Shown here: piece by piece, positions 37,379 to 49,535 of the stretch
Numbering within the stretch: the first letter of the stretch is position 1
How the letters are laid out: the number at the start of each line of letters is the position of its first letter
Assembly (NCBI GenBank): GCA_900073065.1
Contig: FJOG01000016.1
Coordinates: forward strand, 976,461 to 1,040,460
DNA: 64,000 nt
DNA from: Phialocephala subalpina
Lineage: Eukaryota > Ascomycota > Leotiomycetes > Helotiales > Mollisiaceae
Reading direction: 5' to 3'
Translations under genes and position numbers: made by a program
The notes under the pieces: generated by a model
The model's input: only the letters and a program-made list of their open reading frames with translations
What the model was told of the DNA's origin: nothing
The model's database searches: none

Positions 37379-39324
37379 CTACCTCTGAGCTCCAGTGGAC
37401 GCAACCGGCAGTGTGCCATTGGTGTGGTCCGTTACGTGATTCATCCTCGACGTATCAATCGGCTTCCCCTCATCCTGGAAGACACCTCCTTCACCAGCCT
37501 CGTTGAGTTTCCTTCCCCTGTTATCAAGTCTCATCGCATCCGTTCCAAGTCCACCACCTCCTATCGATTTCCTCGTCTCGTCGTCAAACCTGAATCCCGC
37601 AGATCCAATTGGGTTGACGTGGAGAAGATACATCGCATCAACCTCCTCCAATGTTTTGCCGGAAGATTCGACCAGGAAGAAGAATACGATGAAGAATGCT
37701 GCTAAATTGCAACCGGCGAACACGTACCCGTAGGCGTAGTCAATATCGTTGGTGATGAAAGGCGTGAAGAACGCAAGCATGAAGTTCCAGAACCAGTTTG
37801 CTGATGTAGCGAGTCCCATTCCAACGGCTCTGTAACGGTACGGGAACATTTCACCGATACAAGCCCACACTAGAGGTCCCCAAGTAGTAGCGAAACCGAC
37901 GATAAACAAACACGCAAAGACAATCATAACTGTTCCAGAAGTTTTGGCAGCAGAAGACCCTTCAGCAGCGTCTTTGAAAATGAATTGTCCAACGGAAGCG
38001 AAGATCAGGAAGCACATCGTTTGCCAAAGGGCGGCGACGTACAAGGACTCGCGGCGGCGGAAGTGGTTGGCCATCCAGACACCGAAGAATGTAGCGCCGA
38101 CGTTGACTCCGCCTAGGATCATGGCTGTAACGTAAGAGTTGTCGAGACCAACACCTTTGAAGATCGTGGTGCCGTAGTAGAAGAAGTAATTTGCTCCTGT
38201 TAATTGTTGTAGCATTTGTAAAGCCATAGCCAACGCGACGCGGTAGAACATTCGAGGACCGGTGAGGGGTGCGTGCCAGGGTTCGTGAGCTGATGCTGCC
38301 GTAGCTTCGCGCACTTTTTCAATTTCTGCGGTTTCATTTTGGATCATGGGGTGGTGTTCTGGGAGGCCGTAGAATTTGGCCATGGTGGTTCTTGCGCGGT
38401 CAGAACGCCCGTGGTTCCAGTCGTGTCGAGGGGTTTCGGGGAGGAAGAGGATGCCGATGCCGAGGATGAGTGCCCAGATGAATCCTACGCCCATGGGGAT
38501 ACGGTATGAGCCGGTATTCTTGAAGCCTTCAGTGCCGTAGTTGATGCAGTCGGCGGTGAAGATACCGATTGTGATGAAGAGCTGGTAGCAGCTGGGCATT
38601 TTTAGCAGATGTATACATGAACGGATGACAGGTCGACTTACGAGACAACAGCACCACGCACTGGGACTGGGGCAGTCTCAGACATGTACATGGGGACAAT
38701 GACAGAGAGTCCTCCAACACCGAGACCTGCGGTCCATCTGCCCATAACAATACCGATCCAGTCTCCAGATCCAACAGATATTTGTGCCACAACACCCACG
38801 ATGAAGACAGAACAGAATATTGGGACGCAAGGCTTTCGTCCGAAGCGATTTGCTATTGGGGCGGCGATCAAACAGCCAATGAGGGTACCGATTGACAGCT
38901 ATTCTCGTTAGACCAATTCTATGCCACATGCAGAGAGGAGACTTACCAAACCAACAATTAGTCCAGACCGCACATTAGTAAAGTAGTAGCCATTGGGATA
39001 GGTAGTCGTGTTGGTAGTGCGCTGGCCGAATCTCTCCAAAAAGATGTTCATTTCGAGGAATCCAGAGATTTGTCCAGTGTCATAACCGAAGATGAATCCT
39101 CCCATCGCAACAAGGATAGCCATGATGATTGTGCGGAGTGTAATAGGGACAGCCTTCATACTGTAGTCGCCCTTCTCAGGGGAATGAACGTTTCGGTGCA
39201 CATCGCCAGTGACGGGCTCCATTGGTGCTCGAGGATGGTCGAGAGAGTTGGCTGTGGATGGTACTACTGTGGAAGCACCACTCACATCCGCATTGCGGTT
39301 TCGTCTGAAGTTGAAGCCTGCCAT
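37379..39324 (-). CDS. MFS hexose transporter (fungal glucose transporter type)
   Basis: A plasma-membrane sugar porter. Three exons on the minus strand, 39324-38947, 38898-38642 and 38591-37379, encode 615 residues. Sugar-porter motifs are intact: GGFIFGYDTGQISG in helix 1, NRFGRKPC after helix 2, GRWTAGLGVGGLSVIVPMYMSE, the PETPRHD loop (usual PESPR), QQLTGANYFFYYGT in helix 7, and PYRYRAVGMG near the second-half repeat, ending VESSGKTLEEVDAMY. The N-terminal ~65 residues are hydrophilic, and the C-terminal tail is long and polar (Gly/Asp/Asn-rich). The sequence is closest in style to fungal HXT/RGT2-like glucose carriers and sensors, but the tail is far shorter than that of true glucose sensors. 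Whether it transports hexose or senses it cannot be settled by eye. Confidence 0.9.
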
Positions 39325-39403
39325 ATGTCGAGGGAGGCTGAAGAGGGCGTGGGGAAGAGGGACTTGACAGGTGGGAAGAAAATGGACGGGGAGAAGGGGA
39401 AGT

Positions 39404-39411
39404 GTATATAT
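39404..39411 (-). promoter_or_regulatory. TATA-like box of the hexose transporter gene
   Basis: A TATATA run lies ~80 bases upstream of the transporter start codon at 39324, flanked by a C-rich leader on the minus strand. Confidence 0.4.
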
Positions 39412-42253
39412 GCTTCCTACAGAGTCACGGGGTGGGGATGACAAGAAATTTCCTACATCAACTTACTCGTAGTATCAACATCTTCCGTCCAACGATACGG
39501 GGTCTGTCGGTCCGAGCCCTCCACAGGGTTTCTGCTGCCCAGCTGCTGACCGATTGTGACGATTGTGGTTGCTAAACCAGACTACTGGAAGCATCAGTGC
39601 CATCATCCTGTGACACTTTTCTTGGTCAGGGAAGAAGCAAAAAGCGGTGCGTAATAAGCCAAGGCCCCAGACTGGAGAGCTCGGAGTCCCCAAGGAAAGC
39701 TTTCCACAGATCTGGAAGGGCGTGGAACAGTTGGTTGTGGAATCGATGACGTCGATTTTGAGATGTTTTTTGAAGTTGCCGTGCAAGCATCTTCGCCAAG
39801 CTCAACCGACTGCCGATCTGAGGTCAGCCCGCTCCTGAGCCTCATCAGCTCCACGTGATGACCCTGTCTTCTCAGGCACACGGCGAATGACGGCTTTATC
39901 AGATATCGGATGCGGGTCAAGTTGAGATCTTAGGAGAAATGAACGGTGGTTTCTCGGTGACATAATGGAGACACCTTATGCTGTCTCCTTTTTTTTCCTG
40001 CTGGAAATGGTTAACGAAACGGATGATCGGAACGCGTGTTTGAAATCCCACGGGGCTCTCTCGTGCTGGTGGAGAGTGGAGGGAATCCGCAATGCCCGAA
40101 CGTGGCGATGACGATGTTGTCACAGAGAAAAAGTTGAAGCGCAGCAAATCCGAGGTCACACGACTGGAGAAGAGGCGACAACGTCAATTAAGACCCGATA
40201 TGATTGCCAAGTATCGTGGGATGGATCTAGAAGGTGAGGACGGTGTTCGAGAATTTTTTGTGAAGAAGTTGGTAAATTTCTTCGCAATGCCTCGGGTCTC
40301 CAGGTTTCGGAACCAGAAAATGTTCTGATCGGATCGGGTGGAGAAGATGCTACCAATCGAGCTTTGCAAGACGAAGGCAGGTTCGTCAAGAAGAGACTTT
40401 CCTTTCAGTTTGTCAGACTCTTAAAGAGACTACCGTCCACCAGGTTAACCAGCTGGAATAGTTGCATGGTCAGCGTTATGATAGCTGTTGATTTGGGGTT
40501 GACAACTCAAGTGACGTGCCGACTGAGCCGTGATCCGGTGAGGGGTTGGAGAAATTGGAGATGCAAACAAAAGCGCAAGTGCGAAGAAAGACGTCTGGTG
40601 ACGAGAGAGAAGGACGCATAGTCGCTGTTTGTCTTCGCAGAACGAAAAGCTTTCTTCGAGGGAAGGCACACTTTCCTTCGTTCCCGTCCTTCCCGGCGCC
40701 TCCCGTTCTATTTCATGCAGCAAAAGAGAGTTCTTACTATCAGATAAATATAAGCCCACTGGTTCGTCGTCTCCTTTTCCCGTCTTCCATATGATTGTGG
40801 ATTCTGAACGCATCGTCGTCCATCTATTTTCACCCGCATCGTGGAGACACAAATAGCTATGAAACAAAACAAAAGATGAAACATTATTCCTGTAGATCAC
40901 GAGTCTTAAGATGATGATAACCTTGCTGAAGGTTCACAATCATCGCAGCTTCACACCAAAATAATCTGGATCGTCGGTCCAGAATGTCCCGTCGTGAAGA
41001 TAAGCAAATTCCTGCAGCTACGTGCAGCAGACCCAGATGGAGAAATCCCGTACATTCTGGTGCGTGGAAGTGGATTGCCTCATGGAGAATTATTCTAGAT
41101 GCCTTGCATCTCGAAGGTCATATCTGGACTGAGATCCAAATTTATTCTCATCTCAGCCTGAAGAGGATAAATACTCCACCGCGTCTCTGCTGGTGGAGTG
41201 GAAGGTACTTTGTATATATCGATGCTATGTACCTGGTACAACGGCTTAATGCGGTCAAAGGTTAATTTGTGAAGTCCAGTATAGAGAAAAGCCGTCACGT
41301 TGCATCAAATCTAAGGCTTTACAAGATGCTTGGCATCTCAAAACATATGCCTGTCCATTCGGAAAGATTTGATGTTGTACTTGGGGAATTGTATGGCTGG
41401 CCATTGGTGCGAAATTGTGACCCCTCGACCGGGCCTTCCCCCACACGACAGCCGACGAGGTGCAAAAGATGGAGAAGGGACTCCTGGGCCTCACCCCATG
41501 CCCCAGTCCCACCATACTGAATGCAACACTCCCACGCAGCCTTTCTTAGCTTTCTGGACGTGGAATAATCAACACCGAGTTTCTCCATCGTACCTCATAC
41601 CCGTCATTTGATCTTCGTCCTGATTCGCTGGGAAAATGCGACCCAAGACCTGAACGCCCGTCTGCGGATCAATCCACTCCAATCCCTCCTCTCATCGCCA
41701 GCCTCTGGTCCCTCTGATCCCTCAGAACCCTCCCGCTGGGCCTGACGACCGAAACAAAACTTCCGCCGGAACCAATGTGTCCCTTGCTTGCAACATCGCC
41801 TTCGAATTGCTGCAGATACACCACGGAACCTCCGTACGGCTTCAGCGATCGCTGCGTGCCAGATTCCCCGTCCCACCACGGATGTCTGCCACTGGACCAA
41901 GATCGCGGGATTACAGGTTGCCATGTAGGACAGTCGTCTCGAGTATCATCCAGATTCGACCCTGACCTTAATTGTTAATTCTAAGTCACACTAACAGTCG
42001 TGTTAAGACTGCGAAGAAGTATCAAAAGAGCCAACTGCTTTGCGCCGCACCTCCCTTACGACCAACGACGGGACGATATATCCTCCGAGAACGCGAACCT
42101 CCTGCATTCATTGCCATGCTAGGGAGTTGCTGGACTTTCTCCCTCCACTGCCGGCACCTCCCTCGAACATTCAACTCATACTCCTCTTTGCGACGCAGCC
42201 TCCAAAGTATCTAGACATTTCTCCAGCTTGGGGTTACACCTACCGTCGCACAT
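39412..42253. other. Long intergenic region between divergent transporter and quinate-repressor-like genes
   Basis: About 2.8 kb with no gene I can support. A small frame at 40092-40328 encodes a very basic peptide without a family match (see rejected list). At 41165-41220 a GGATAAATACTCC string and a TTTGTATATATCG string lie close together and resemble the paired TATA-like boxes of the array at 44.6-47.9 kb. The final ~300 bases are C/T-rich and probably the leader of the gene at 42254. Confidence 0.4.
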
Positions 42254-44313
42254 ATGGCGACCAAGCAGCTCCAAACCGCGCAGTCTGCGCCGACGCCTAC
42301 GAGGCCGAAAAGCACAAACGGAGTTATCAATGGGACGAAGGCGGGCACTGGCGATACGAGGATAGTCGTTATCATCTATGGACAAGGACAAGAGAAGATT
42401 GTGTCGGTGTTTGCAGATGTATTGGGGAAGCCATACCGTCTAGCTGCCAGCTTCTCACAGGTTGGAAGTGAGGATCATGGAACGGTGATAGGTATTCACA
42501 CGAGCGATGCGAAGGCAGATATTGGAGCCAGGAACCGGATGTTGATGGTAGCGATCAACGCACATTGTGTGAACTTGGGAATGCCACCAGATGTCGACCT
42601 CTCAACTGCCTCAGACTACGAGTTCCTATATACAGAGCAGCCATTTTTCCGGAGGGATCTTTCACGATTCATCGCATTTACACTGGGGCAGATCAGTCAC
42701 CACGAAGCTTTGATCACGAAACCAAGAACATACTTCATCTCCACCACATTCCCTGATGTCCGGACGGCGCTGTCAAATTTGGATATCCTCTCTGTGGGTT
42801 CGGATGCTGTGGAAATAAGAGTTGATCTCTTGAAGGAGCCATTACCGGACGGGACGTACAGTTCTGTGCCAAGCTTAAGCTACGTTGGAGAGCAAGTGAT
42901 GCTACTACGGCAAAGGACCGAGCTACCCATCATTTTTACCACACGTTGTACACGTGAGAATGGCCGTTTCCCTATGGACAACCCGGACCTGTACTACGAG
43001 TACTTGTACCGAGCAATCCAGTGGGGATGTGAGTACGTCGACGTGGAAGTGTGGCTACCAGAAGATATTCGACGGCGTCTCTACGAACTGAGAGGCAACA
43101 GTCGTATCATCTCCGCCTTCCACGATTTCTCCGGCACGTTCAAGTGGCCGTCACCTCAAGCTCAAGCCATCTTCCAAGAATCTCGGAAATATGGTGACAT
43201 TGTCAAGATGATCACCATCATCAACTCTATGTCAGAGAATTACGAGCTTGAATACTTCCGCTCTCAAATCAAAGCCAACAATCCCGATGGCCCTCCCTTG
43301 TCAGCCGTCAATATGGGTCAACTCGGCCAATTGTCACGAGCATTGAACACCGTCTTCAGTCCCATCACTCACCCACTGCTCCCCATCGTCGCTGCACCAG
43401 GCCAAATGTCTGCAGCTGAGATCAATGGTGCTCTCTCAACCATGGGCCAACTGCCCAAAAAGAACATCTACGCCATCGGCTCCTTCCGCTCCACGCCACA
43501 AGCTACCTTCTTCGAAAAGTGCTTCAACGAGCTCGGCTTACCTCATAACTTCGAATCCGTGGATCGAGGCGTTCGAGGATCTGTTGAAGCATTCATTCTC
43601 CAACCCAACTTTGGAGGCGCTTACATCAATCCCCCTTACCTGCATCTCAACCCTACATCCCACTCCTCAGCGACGCAGCACGCACCATCGGCGCCGTAGA
43701 CACCATCGTCGTCCGAGACAATACCTTCATTGGCGACAACGCAACATGGAAAGGCATCCGAGCGACACTCACTCGTGACTTTGCTCCGTCGGCATACAAA
43801 GACCGAGCTGCCATTATCCTCAGCAGCAACGGTGAAGACGCCGCTTCCGTCATCTTTGCGTTGAGGAGTCTGAACATCGGCAAGATCTATACCGTGGGAT
43901 TCAAAGCTCATGGTCCGTTAGCAGCGGGTGTAGAACCATTCACGAGCATCGAATCTGTCCAGCGCGTCGATCAGCCATTCGCTATCATCTCGGCCCTGTC
44001 ACCAGAGAAATCTCACTTGGTCCAACCTCTACTTCGCCACTTCTCTAACACGAACCGGTCAAATTCGAACCTGGCGGGTACAGCAGCAGCTAGCATGAAT
44101 GGAGGCAACGGAGGGAAGGGCAAAGTGTTTGTGGATCTAGCGAATGGATCGAGGAAAGGTGATCCGCTTGCGGTTGCAGAAGCGAGTGGGTGGACGGCGT
44201 ATGGGGTTGCGGATACGAGTGCGTTTACGACAGTTGAAACGTTGAGGTTGTTGGTGGGGCAGAATGTGCCGTATAGTTTTGTTAGGTTGGCTAGTGGGAG
44301 GGGTTTGTACTGA
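42254..44313 (+). CDS. Quinate-pathway repressor-like protein (QutR/qa-1S family), frameshifted
   Basis: QutR/qa-1S repressors descend from the last three domains of the pentafunctional AROM protein and keep quinate-degradation genes off. Residues ~35-150 resemble the end of the kinase-like domain, but no P-loop (GxxGxGK) is present and the N-terminus is short. Residues ~158-390 form a type I dehydroquinase-like domain ([22 protein letters not shown] with His290, GDIVKMI with Lys318; both residues match the catalytic pair of active enzymes). From ~395 a shikimate-dehydrogenase-like domain follows (GGAYINPPY, without the expected VTxPxK lysine; [37 protein letters not shown]). The frame is lost by one base at 43650-43653 (first frame ends 43699) and regained in another frame to 44313, with no splice signals to explain it. 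Either one base is missing from the assembly or the gene is newly broken. About 686 residues if joined, shorter than characterised relatives. Confidence 0.75.
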
Positions 44314-44639
44314 GCTTCTTGCCCCTTTCCTCACTTTCCCTCATCCCAACCAAAGAGGTATCTAGGTTGGAAGGAGTCAGGAGCGTGAGCTGTTTGCGCA
44401 AATGCGAGGGGTTTGGATACAAGCAAAGAAGGCATGGAAGAGGTGGAGATGAATGATGCATCATCTTGGCGTTTTTGTTGTCTATTCGAGGCGTATGTGT
44501 GGTTCATTTGTTCTCATCTTGGCGAGGCGATGGCTACGAGTTATACCTACGTAGATCTCTGTCTGCGCACGCGCATTAGATATTTGTTTTCATGTTAGGA
44601 ATAACAAATCTAATTGGCAGTTCAAATTCCATTGTTTAG
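44314..44639. other. 3' region of the quinate-repressor-like gene
   Basis: Some 325 bases with no feature beyond likely 3' untranslated sequence. The tandem array begins near its end. Confidence 0.4.
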
Positions 44640-47600
44640 TATAAGTGGTGGGGCTAGGTGAGTGAATGAGTGAGAGGAAGGGCTGGAGGGCACAGGGAAG
44701 TATGAATGGAGGAAGGAAGGGGTATATAATAGTGTAAGAAACCCTTTCTTCTATTTAAGGACGTAGAAAGTTCCGCCCTTTCCGCGTCACGGCAGGTGTT
44801 GCCAGCGCCAAGTGGTGTCCAAGTTCTCTGCTCTCGCGTACTTGAGTTTGTGTTCTTCTCTTCACTTCGCTTCAACCATATCCAGTCCGTCGAGCTTGAC
44901 CTTTCTCTGAATCTGAGCTTGGATTTACTCAGTCTGCGTTTGACAACAACCGCAAAGTTGACAACACGCGAGTGCATCCTCAACCTTCACTCCATATATC
45001 CATCCTGCTGCTGCGTTTCCCCATCGAGTCGAGGGGATGTGAGGGGCGGAGCACAGCAGCGACGACGGAAAGCTTGAAAGGCAAGTCCTCTCCCACGAAA
45101 TATTCCGAATCCATGAAGGCTGCGATGATGAGGAGTTGCTTCTTCCACGAATTGAGGGGAGGGGTATTAATACCGCTTGAATTCAATCGCGGTTGAGTTG
45201 GGCCTGAATCGGGTTTCGCTTTCTCTATTTTTGAAGCCCAGAGGGAATGAATCGCGCTAGGTTGAAGGTGAGGGTCGGGGAGAGGATATATATGTGCCCC
45301 TCCACGATGTCATCTCACCGTCATCGCCGCGTGCGTACTTGTCTGGTCATGGTGAATGTTCCTAAGTCGGAGAGTACTGCTTCGTCCCTCAAAACACAAT
45401 CTGCTCTCGAGTTTCCGCTGGGGTTCTTCGACGAAACCTTCTTGACCCTTGATGGGGTGGGGATCTTCTTGCCTTTGAAGTAACGGAGTCGGTTTGAGAT
45501 TTACTGCTTGACAACAATCACGAGGTTAACAACAACGCAAATATTTTCCCATCTCATCTCTCGTCTCCCTTATCCTCCCTCAGCCTCGCGATCTCACTCA
45601 GGTGAGCCTAGGAGAGCAGCTTCCACATTTCGTAGGCAGTAAGAATCACGTCAAGAAGAAATTCCGAGTTCCACTCAAACACAGCCAGGTTTGCCTTTTT
45701 GACTCTGATCTTTTCGATTTGTTCTTCGAGGTGAGAGGAAGGAGATGGTTATTTATACACCCGTTTAGTTGTTTCCATGTTGACCTCGAGAATTAGTGAA
45801 TCGCAAATCTGCGATCTTTTCAAACATCTATTTTGCCAGATTGAAGTGTTTCGTTCCAAGCTGCTGGTGGGTGGGGTACATCGGTGTGGGGTATATAACC
45901 CTGGCTTGACGAGAATTCTTCTACTCTTCAATCCCGAAAAAGAGCGATTCCAGGAATTCTATTCATGGTCGAGAGCTAGTGTCACGCGCGAAGAATTGAA
46001 CTTGTGGTCTCAATCTGGGAACTTCACTTCAATTATCTTGAGTCTTCTTTCATTCATCTCCCGGTCGGGGATTTAAACGTCTAGGCGTGGCTGTCTTGCA
46101 GGTGAGGAAGTTGCTTGAGCACTTCAAGTTTGACAGCAACAAGCAGTTCGACAACGACACAAGTGCGCCTGCTTCCTTCGAACCCCTCATGTTTGTTACT
46201 CCTCTTAACCTCGATACTTCTCTCTCGGAAAAAATCAGAGGTGCGAGCGCATTCTAAACTACTTAGATGATAAACAAAAATGCACCCTCCACTTCTAATC
46301 CGCTTCGGTGGACTAAGTAAATCAAGCCAATTTGTGACTTGTCTCTTACACAAAATGAGGGGAGGGATATTTATACCAAGTCTTCTCATGTCTTGCACTG
46401 AACCGCGTTCAGGTTTCTGTTTGCTTTGCTTAGTCCCCTGAGATCGAGAGGGGTGAATTCGCTGAGGGCAAGGGTTAGGGATGAGTGAGAGAAGGGTACA
46501 TAAGTCCAGGCAGAAAAGATATTTTGCAACACATTCAAACAACCTTTCCGATAGACCGGCCTACGCAGCCGAGAACGTCCACGAACCCATGGCTGTAGAT
46601 ATCTCTTCCACGTTCTATCTCTCTTTTTTACTGGACTTCAAATGTGGTCGGTAGGAGACTATGGGGGTGTGGTCGAAGCTGAGTGATGTTTTGTTCTGAG
46701 ATCTGCTATTTGACAGCGAGTTAGTTGCGTCTCATTCTTCATAGAAGCCTTGTCTCTAGCCTCGGTTGAGCCTCTGAGGTTTCTCTCAAGTGAGTTGAGT
46801 ATTAGACCATGCTTCATATTGACTACTTAGGCAAATGATGAACGACGTTGGTCGGGTTCCGTTCCTGGACATCTGGGTCGTAAAGAGAAGTTATCTCTTA
46901 CACGAACTGATAGGAGGGTATTTATGACCTTCTACTTCATTTGAGCTTGGTTCTTGTTTGAGCGTGCTCAAAATCAAGCTGTTCCTGCTTCCTTCGAGAT
47001 GGAGAGGAGGAGCAAAGACGCTATCTGAGCCCAGGCAGAGTTTTCTACCTATATATACCTTTGTTGCTCTGCCGTCGCAGGCTTCAGTGGGTCCATCAAG
47101 TTGCTCCTTGGGAGACATATCCTTGGTTGGAAACCTTCGCACCTAGTCTTCAGCTTTGCGGTGTTCTCTGTTAGCTGTAGTCACATAGTCTCAATTGAGG
47201 ATTTCAAGTAGGGCATAGGCTGTGCTCAAGCTGGACTTTGCCCACCTTTTCTAGGCATGGATTCTTGACAACAACACCGTCCTGATAATACAAGTGTCTC
47301 TCTCCTTATTTCTGTCCGATGACTCCAAGCTTAAAGCTATTTGCGAATAATTAAAGTTGGGGCATCTCCGCATGTTTCCCAATATCTAGGAACGAAGTTT
47401 TGACTCATTTCCCCTTGAATCTCAGCTAAGCAAGAGTGAGGTAGCGTAGGTGATGACTGAGAGGACTTGTTCCTTCTGCAAACAAAGGATAGGGGTATTT
47501 CTACCCATCTCCAAGTTTCTAAATTCTCGACTTGCATTGAATCAATCTTTAGTTTCGATTTGGGTTTGATGTAGTTGGTACTTTCCAAATGCGGAAGGGA

Positions 47601-47900
47601 GAGGGGAAGAGAGGATGGAAACGAGTTATAAAGTCCGTTTAGAAGGTCTCGTCGCTCGTACTGTTGCGCTTTGGCAGTTGGAATTATGCTCCATGGCCGA
47701 TCTCGACGCGTGCTTCCCTCGTGCTGTCCGTAGCCTCCACTTGAGGAATCCCAGCGAGTTTTTCCAATTTTCACTTTTCGGGTTGACAATAACAATCTTT
47801 TTGACAGTAATCTACGTTCAGGTGCGCTATCTCGTTGAGTTTAGTGCACTCGCTTCGGGGATAGCGCCTCGCTTACCGAGCCGCTGCTTTTGAAGATATC
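44640..47900. repeat. Diverged tandem array of ~575-bp non-coding units with paired TATA-like boxes
   Basis: Three different landmarks recur with the same spacing. (1) TTGACAACAAC-type doublets at about 44940, 45508, 46130, 46709, 47264 and 47783 (steps 568, 622, 579, 555, 519). (2) Minus-strand TATAAATACCCC(T)CCCC-type blocks at about 45163, 45749, 46367, 46917 and 47493. (3) Plus-strand TATATAA-type blocks after a G-rich run at about 44721, 45286, 45891, 46495, 47050 and 47626. Blocks 2 and 3 form outward-facing pairs 115-146 bases apart. Base-level identity between units is otherwise low, so this is an old array of about five to six units. No long conserved protein frame runs through the units. 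Function unknown; it may be a mobile-element derivative, a satellite, or serial bidirectional promoters of non-coding RNAs. Confidence 0.6.
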
Positions 47901-49535
47901 TATAAAGACTTCCCTTTTTCTCTCGTTAAATCTCTCGATTAATTCCAAAACTTTCTACTTTACTCATGCGCGGCTCTTTCCTCAATTGGATGCTAGCCCC
48001 GCTGCCTCATCTTATTCTCAACTTTAATCTCTAAGCTACGCCCTCTTCCCTTCGCTCCGCTCCAATTACTAACGATAATAATAAACATTGAGCACCTTGT
48101 GAAAGATTAAAACCGTTTTATTGCTGCAGCCATGTTGCTGCTGAGGGCAGCCGATCATACTATTTGCGGCTTTACCTTAGATCGAGAGCGCACTGCGCCG
48201 TCACCTTTCGAGATGTGTCGGAAAGTATCGGGGTCCTACAAGCAAAAGCAATAGGATTTGATATCCTAATATACTTACGATCTACGGACTATTGTTTCTC
48301 TATCCTACCCGACTTAAGCCAACTCCGCTAAAGTATTCCATTAATCTCCTTTTCGTGTTTCTGCGCCGCATCCCTTCGTCCTAGTTTTCCTAGTAATTCT
48401 GAGGTATAGGCATACCGTTGTGGCTAAAACCAACGCAGGTCACCTATTGCCATTCAGACAACGGACCTCCGGAGCTCACACTGCAGTGCCAATGCAATAG
48501 CGTTGGCATGGCAAGTGGGGGAGCTGAAAGCTGTGCTATCTTGAACGCGACACGCCCTAGTTAAGAAAATGCCTTACTATTAGCGCTACGGCTCTTGGCC
48601 CATTGTGCTGTAAGTTACGTCTTAGTTATCTTCCGCACCAGGGGAAAAATAGAGTGATTGTGCGTCGGATGGTAGCTTGCATGCATAACCTTGGTCGTCG
48701 ATTGAGAGCGGGAAGACTGGGGTCTTGATGTAGAAGCCGAGGGGGGCGGGGATGGAGGGATTACGAGTCTGGAAATTCTTGGGACGCAAACCAATGGAAG
48801 TGGTGATGTATGGAAGCGGCCAGCAAATGTTTCGAGGCCCTCGCATAGCACAGTAACGATGATTTTCATGACACAAGCAGCGTCTTTTCACACACTTCAA
48901 TGTTTGCTGCCTCGTAGTACGAGTTCACTTGTGACCTTGGTCGAGATTCTCTACATAATCAAGTGGTAAATACTCTTCCAACAATCTAACACATCTAGCA
49001 AAGCATCGTGGAACCTTAAAACCAAGATGGCTTTGCTTCGAATTTGTATCTCGACAGCTGCATACGCGTGATCACGTGCTAGCTTCCATGTTGTTAGGAA
49101 TATAGAAGCATTCCATGAGGTTCTATTATCCAGAGCTGATGTAGAGGCTCAGACCTCTATGGAATCCCTCTCTATCTAGAAGATTCGACTCTCTAGATTA
49201 TATCAATAGGAGGTTCTGCCAGTAGATGGAGTCAATCAAGTCGTACTACTCCCTTCAATTCTTATCACACGTACCATGTATTCTTCGTGTAAATTAAGCT
49301 GATGTCATCTGCTAGACAAATTGCAGCAATGTAGTGAGATATATACAAGTCTTTCATAGATTAATAAGGCACTATCTGACCTAACTAGCTTGCCCGAGGT
49401 ATTGCGACGCATCTACCAGGTCAAATCTTCTGAGACCCTCGCACTGCTCGCTTCAGTGTTCCGACATACGGAAGGTATAAGGTCGTGGCTGCGCTGCACG
49501 CAAATACTTCGAGCTGCAAGGGACAGCCTGCATTC
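47901..49535. other. Intergenic region with a possible solo LTR
   Basis: No gene is seen. Positions 47900-48610 mix AT-rich and GC-rich blocks and look like degraded repeat DNA. 48615-48900 holds short frames without family features. A candidate solo LTR is listed at 49092-49273. Confidence 0.4.
49092..49273 (+). repeat. Candidate solo copia-type LTR
   Basis: A 182-base segment starting TGTTAGGAATATAG, a typical copia LTR start, is flanked by the identical hexamer CCATGT at 49086-49091 and 49274-49279, as expected for a target-site duplication. The 3' end lacks the usual CA, so the assignment is tentative. Its size matches the other LTRs in the window but the sequence is unrelated. Confidence 0.4.

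Noticed and set aside
40092..40328. Open frame encoding a basic 78-residue peptide (MPERGDDDVVTEKKLKRSKSE…)
   Set aside because: Protein-like start and composition, but no family, no clear splice continuation and a very short length. Not enough to call a gene.
46081..46542. 153-residue minus-strand frame in the tandem array, with weakly similar short peptides (…PPL..CKR) in other units
   Set aside because: The similarity coincides with the conserved TATAAATACCCC-type DNA block and does not extend as protein; frames differ in length and start. Better explained as non-coding repeat units.
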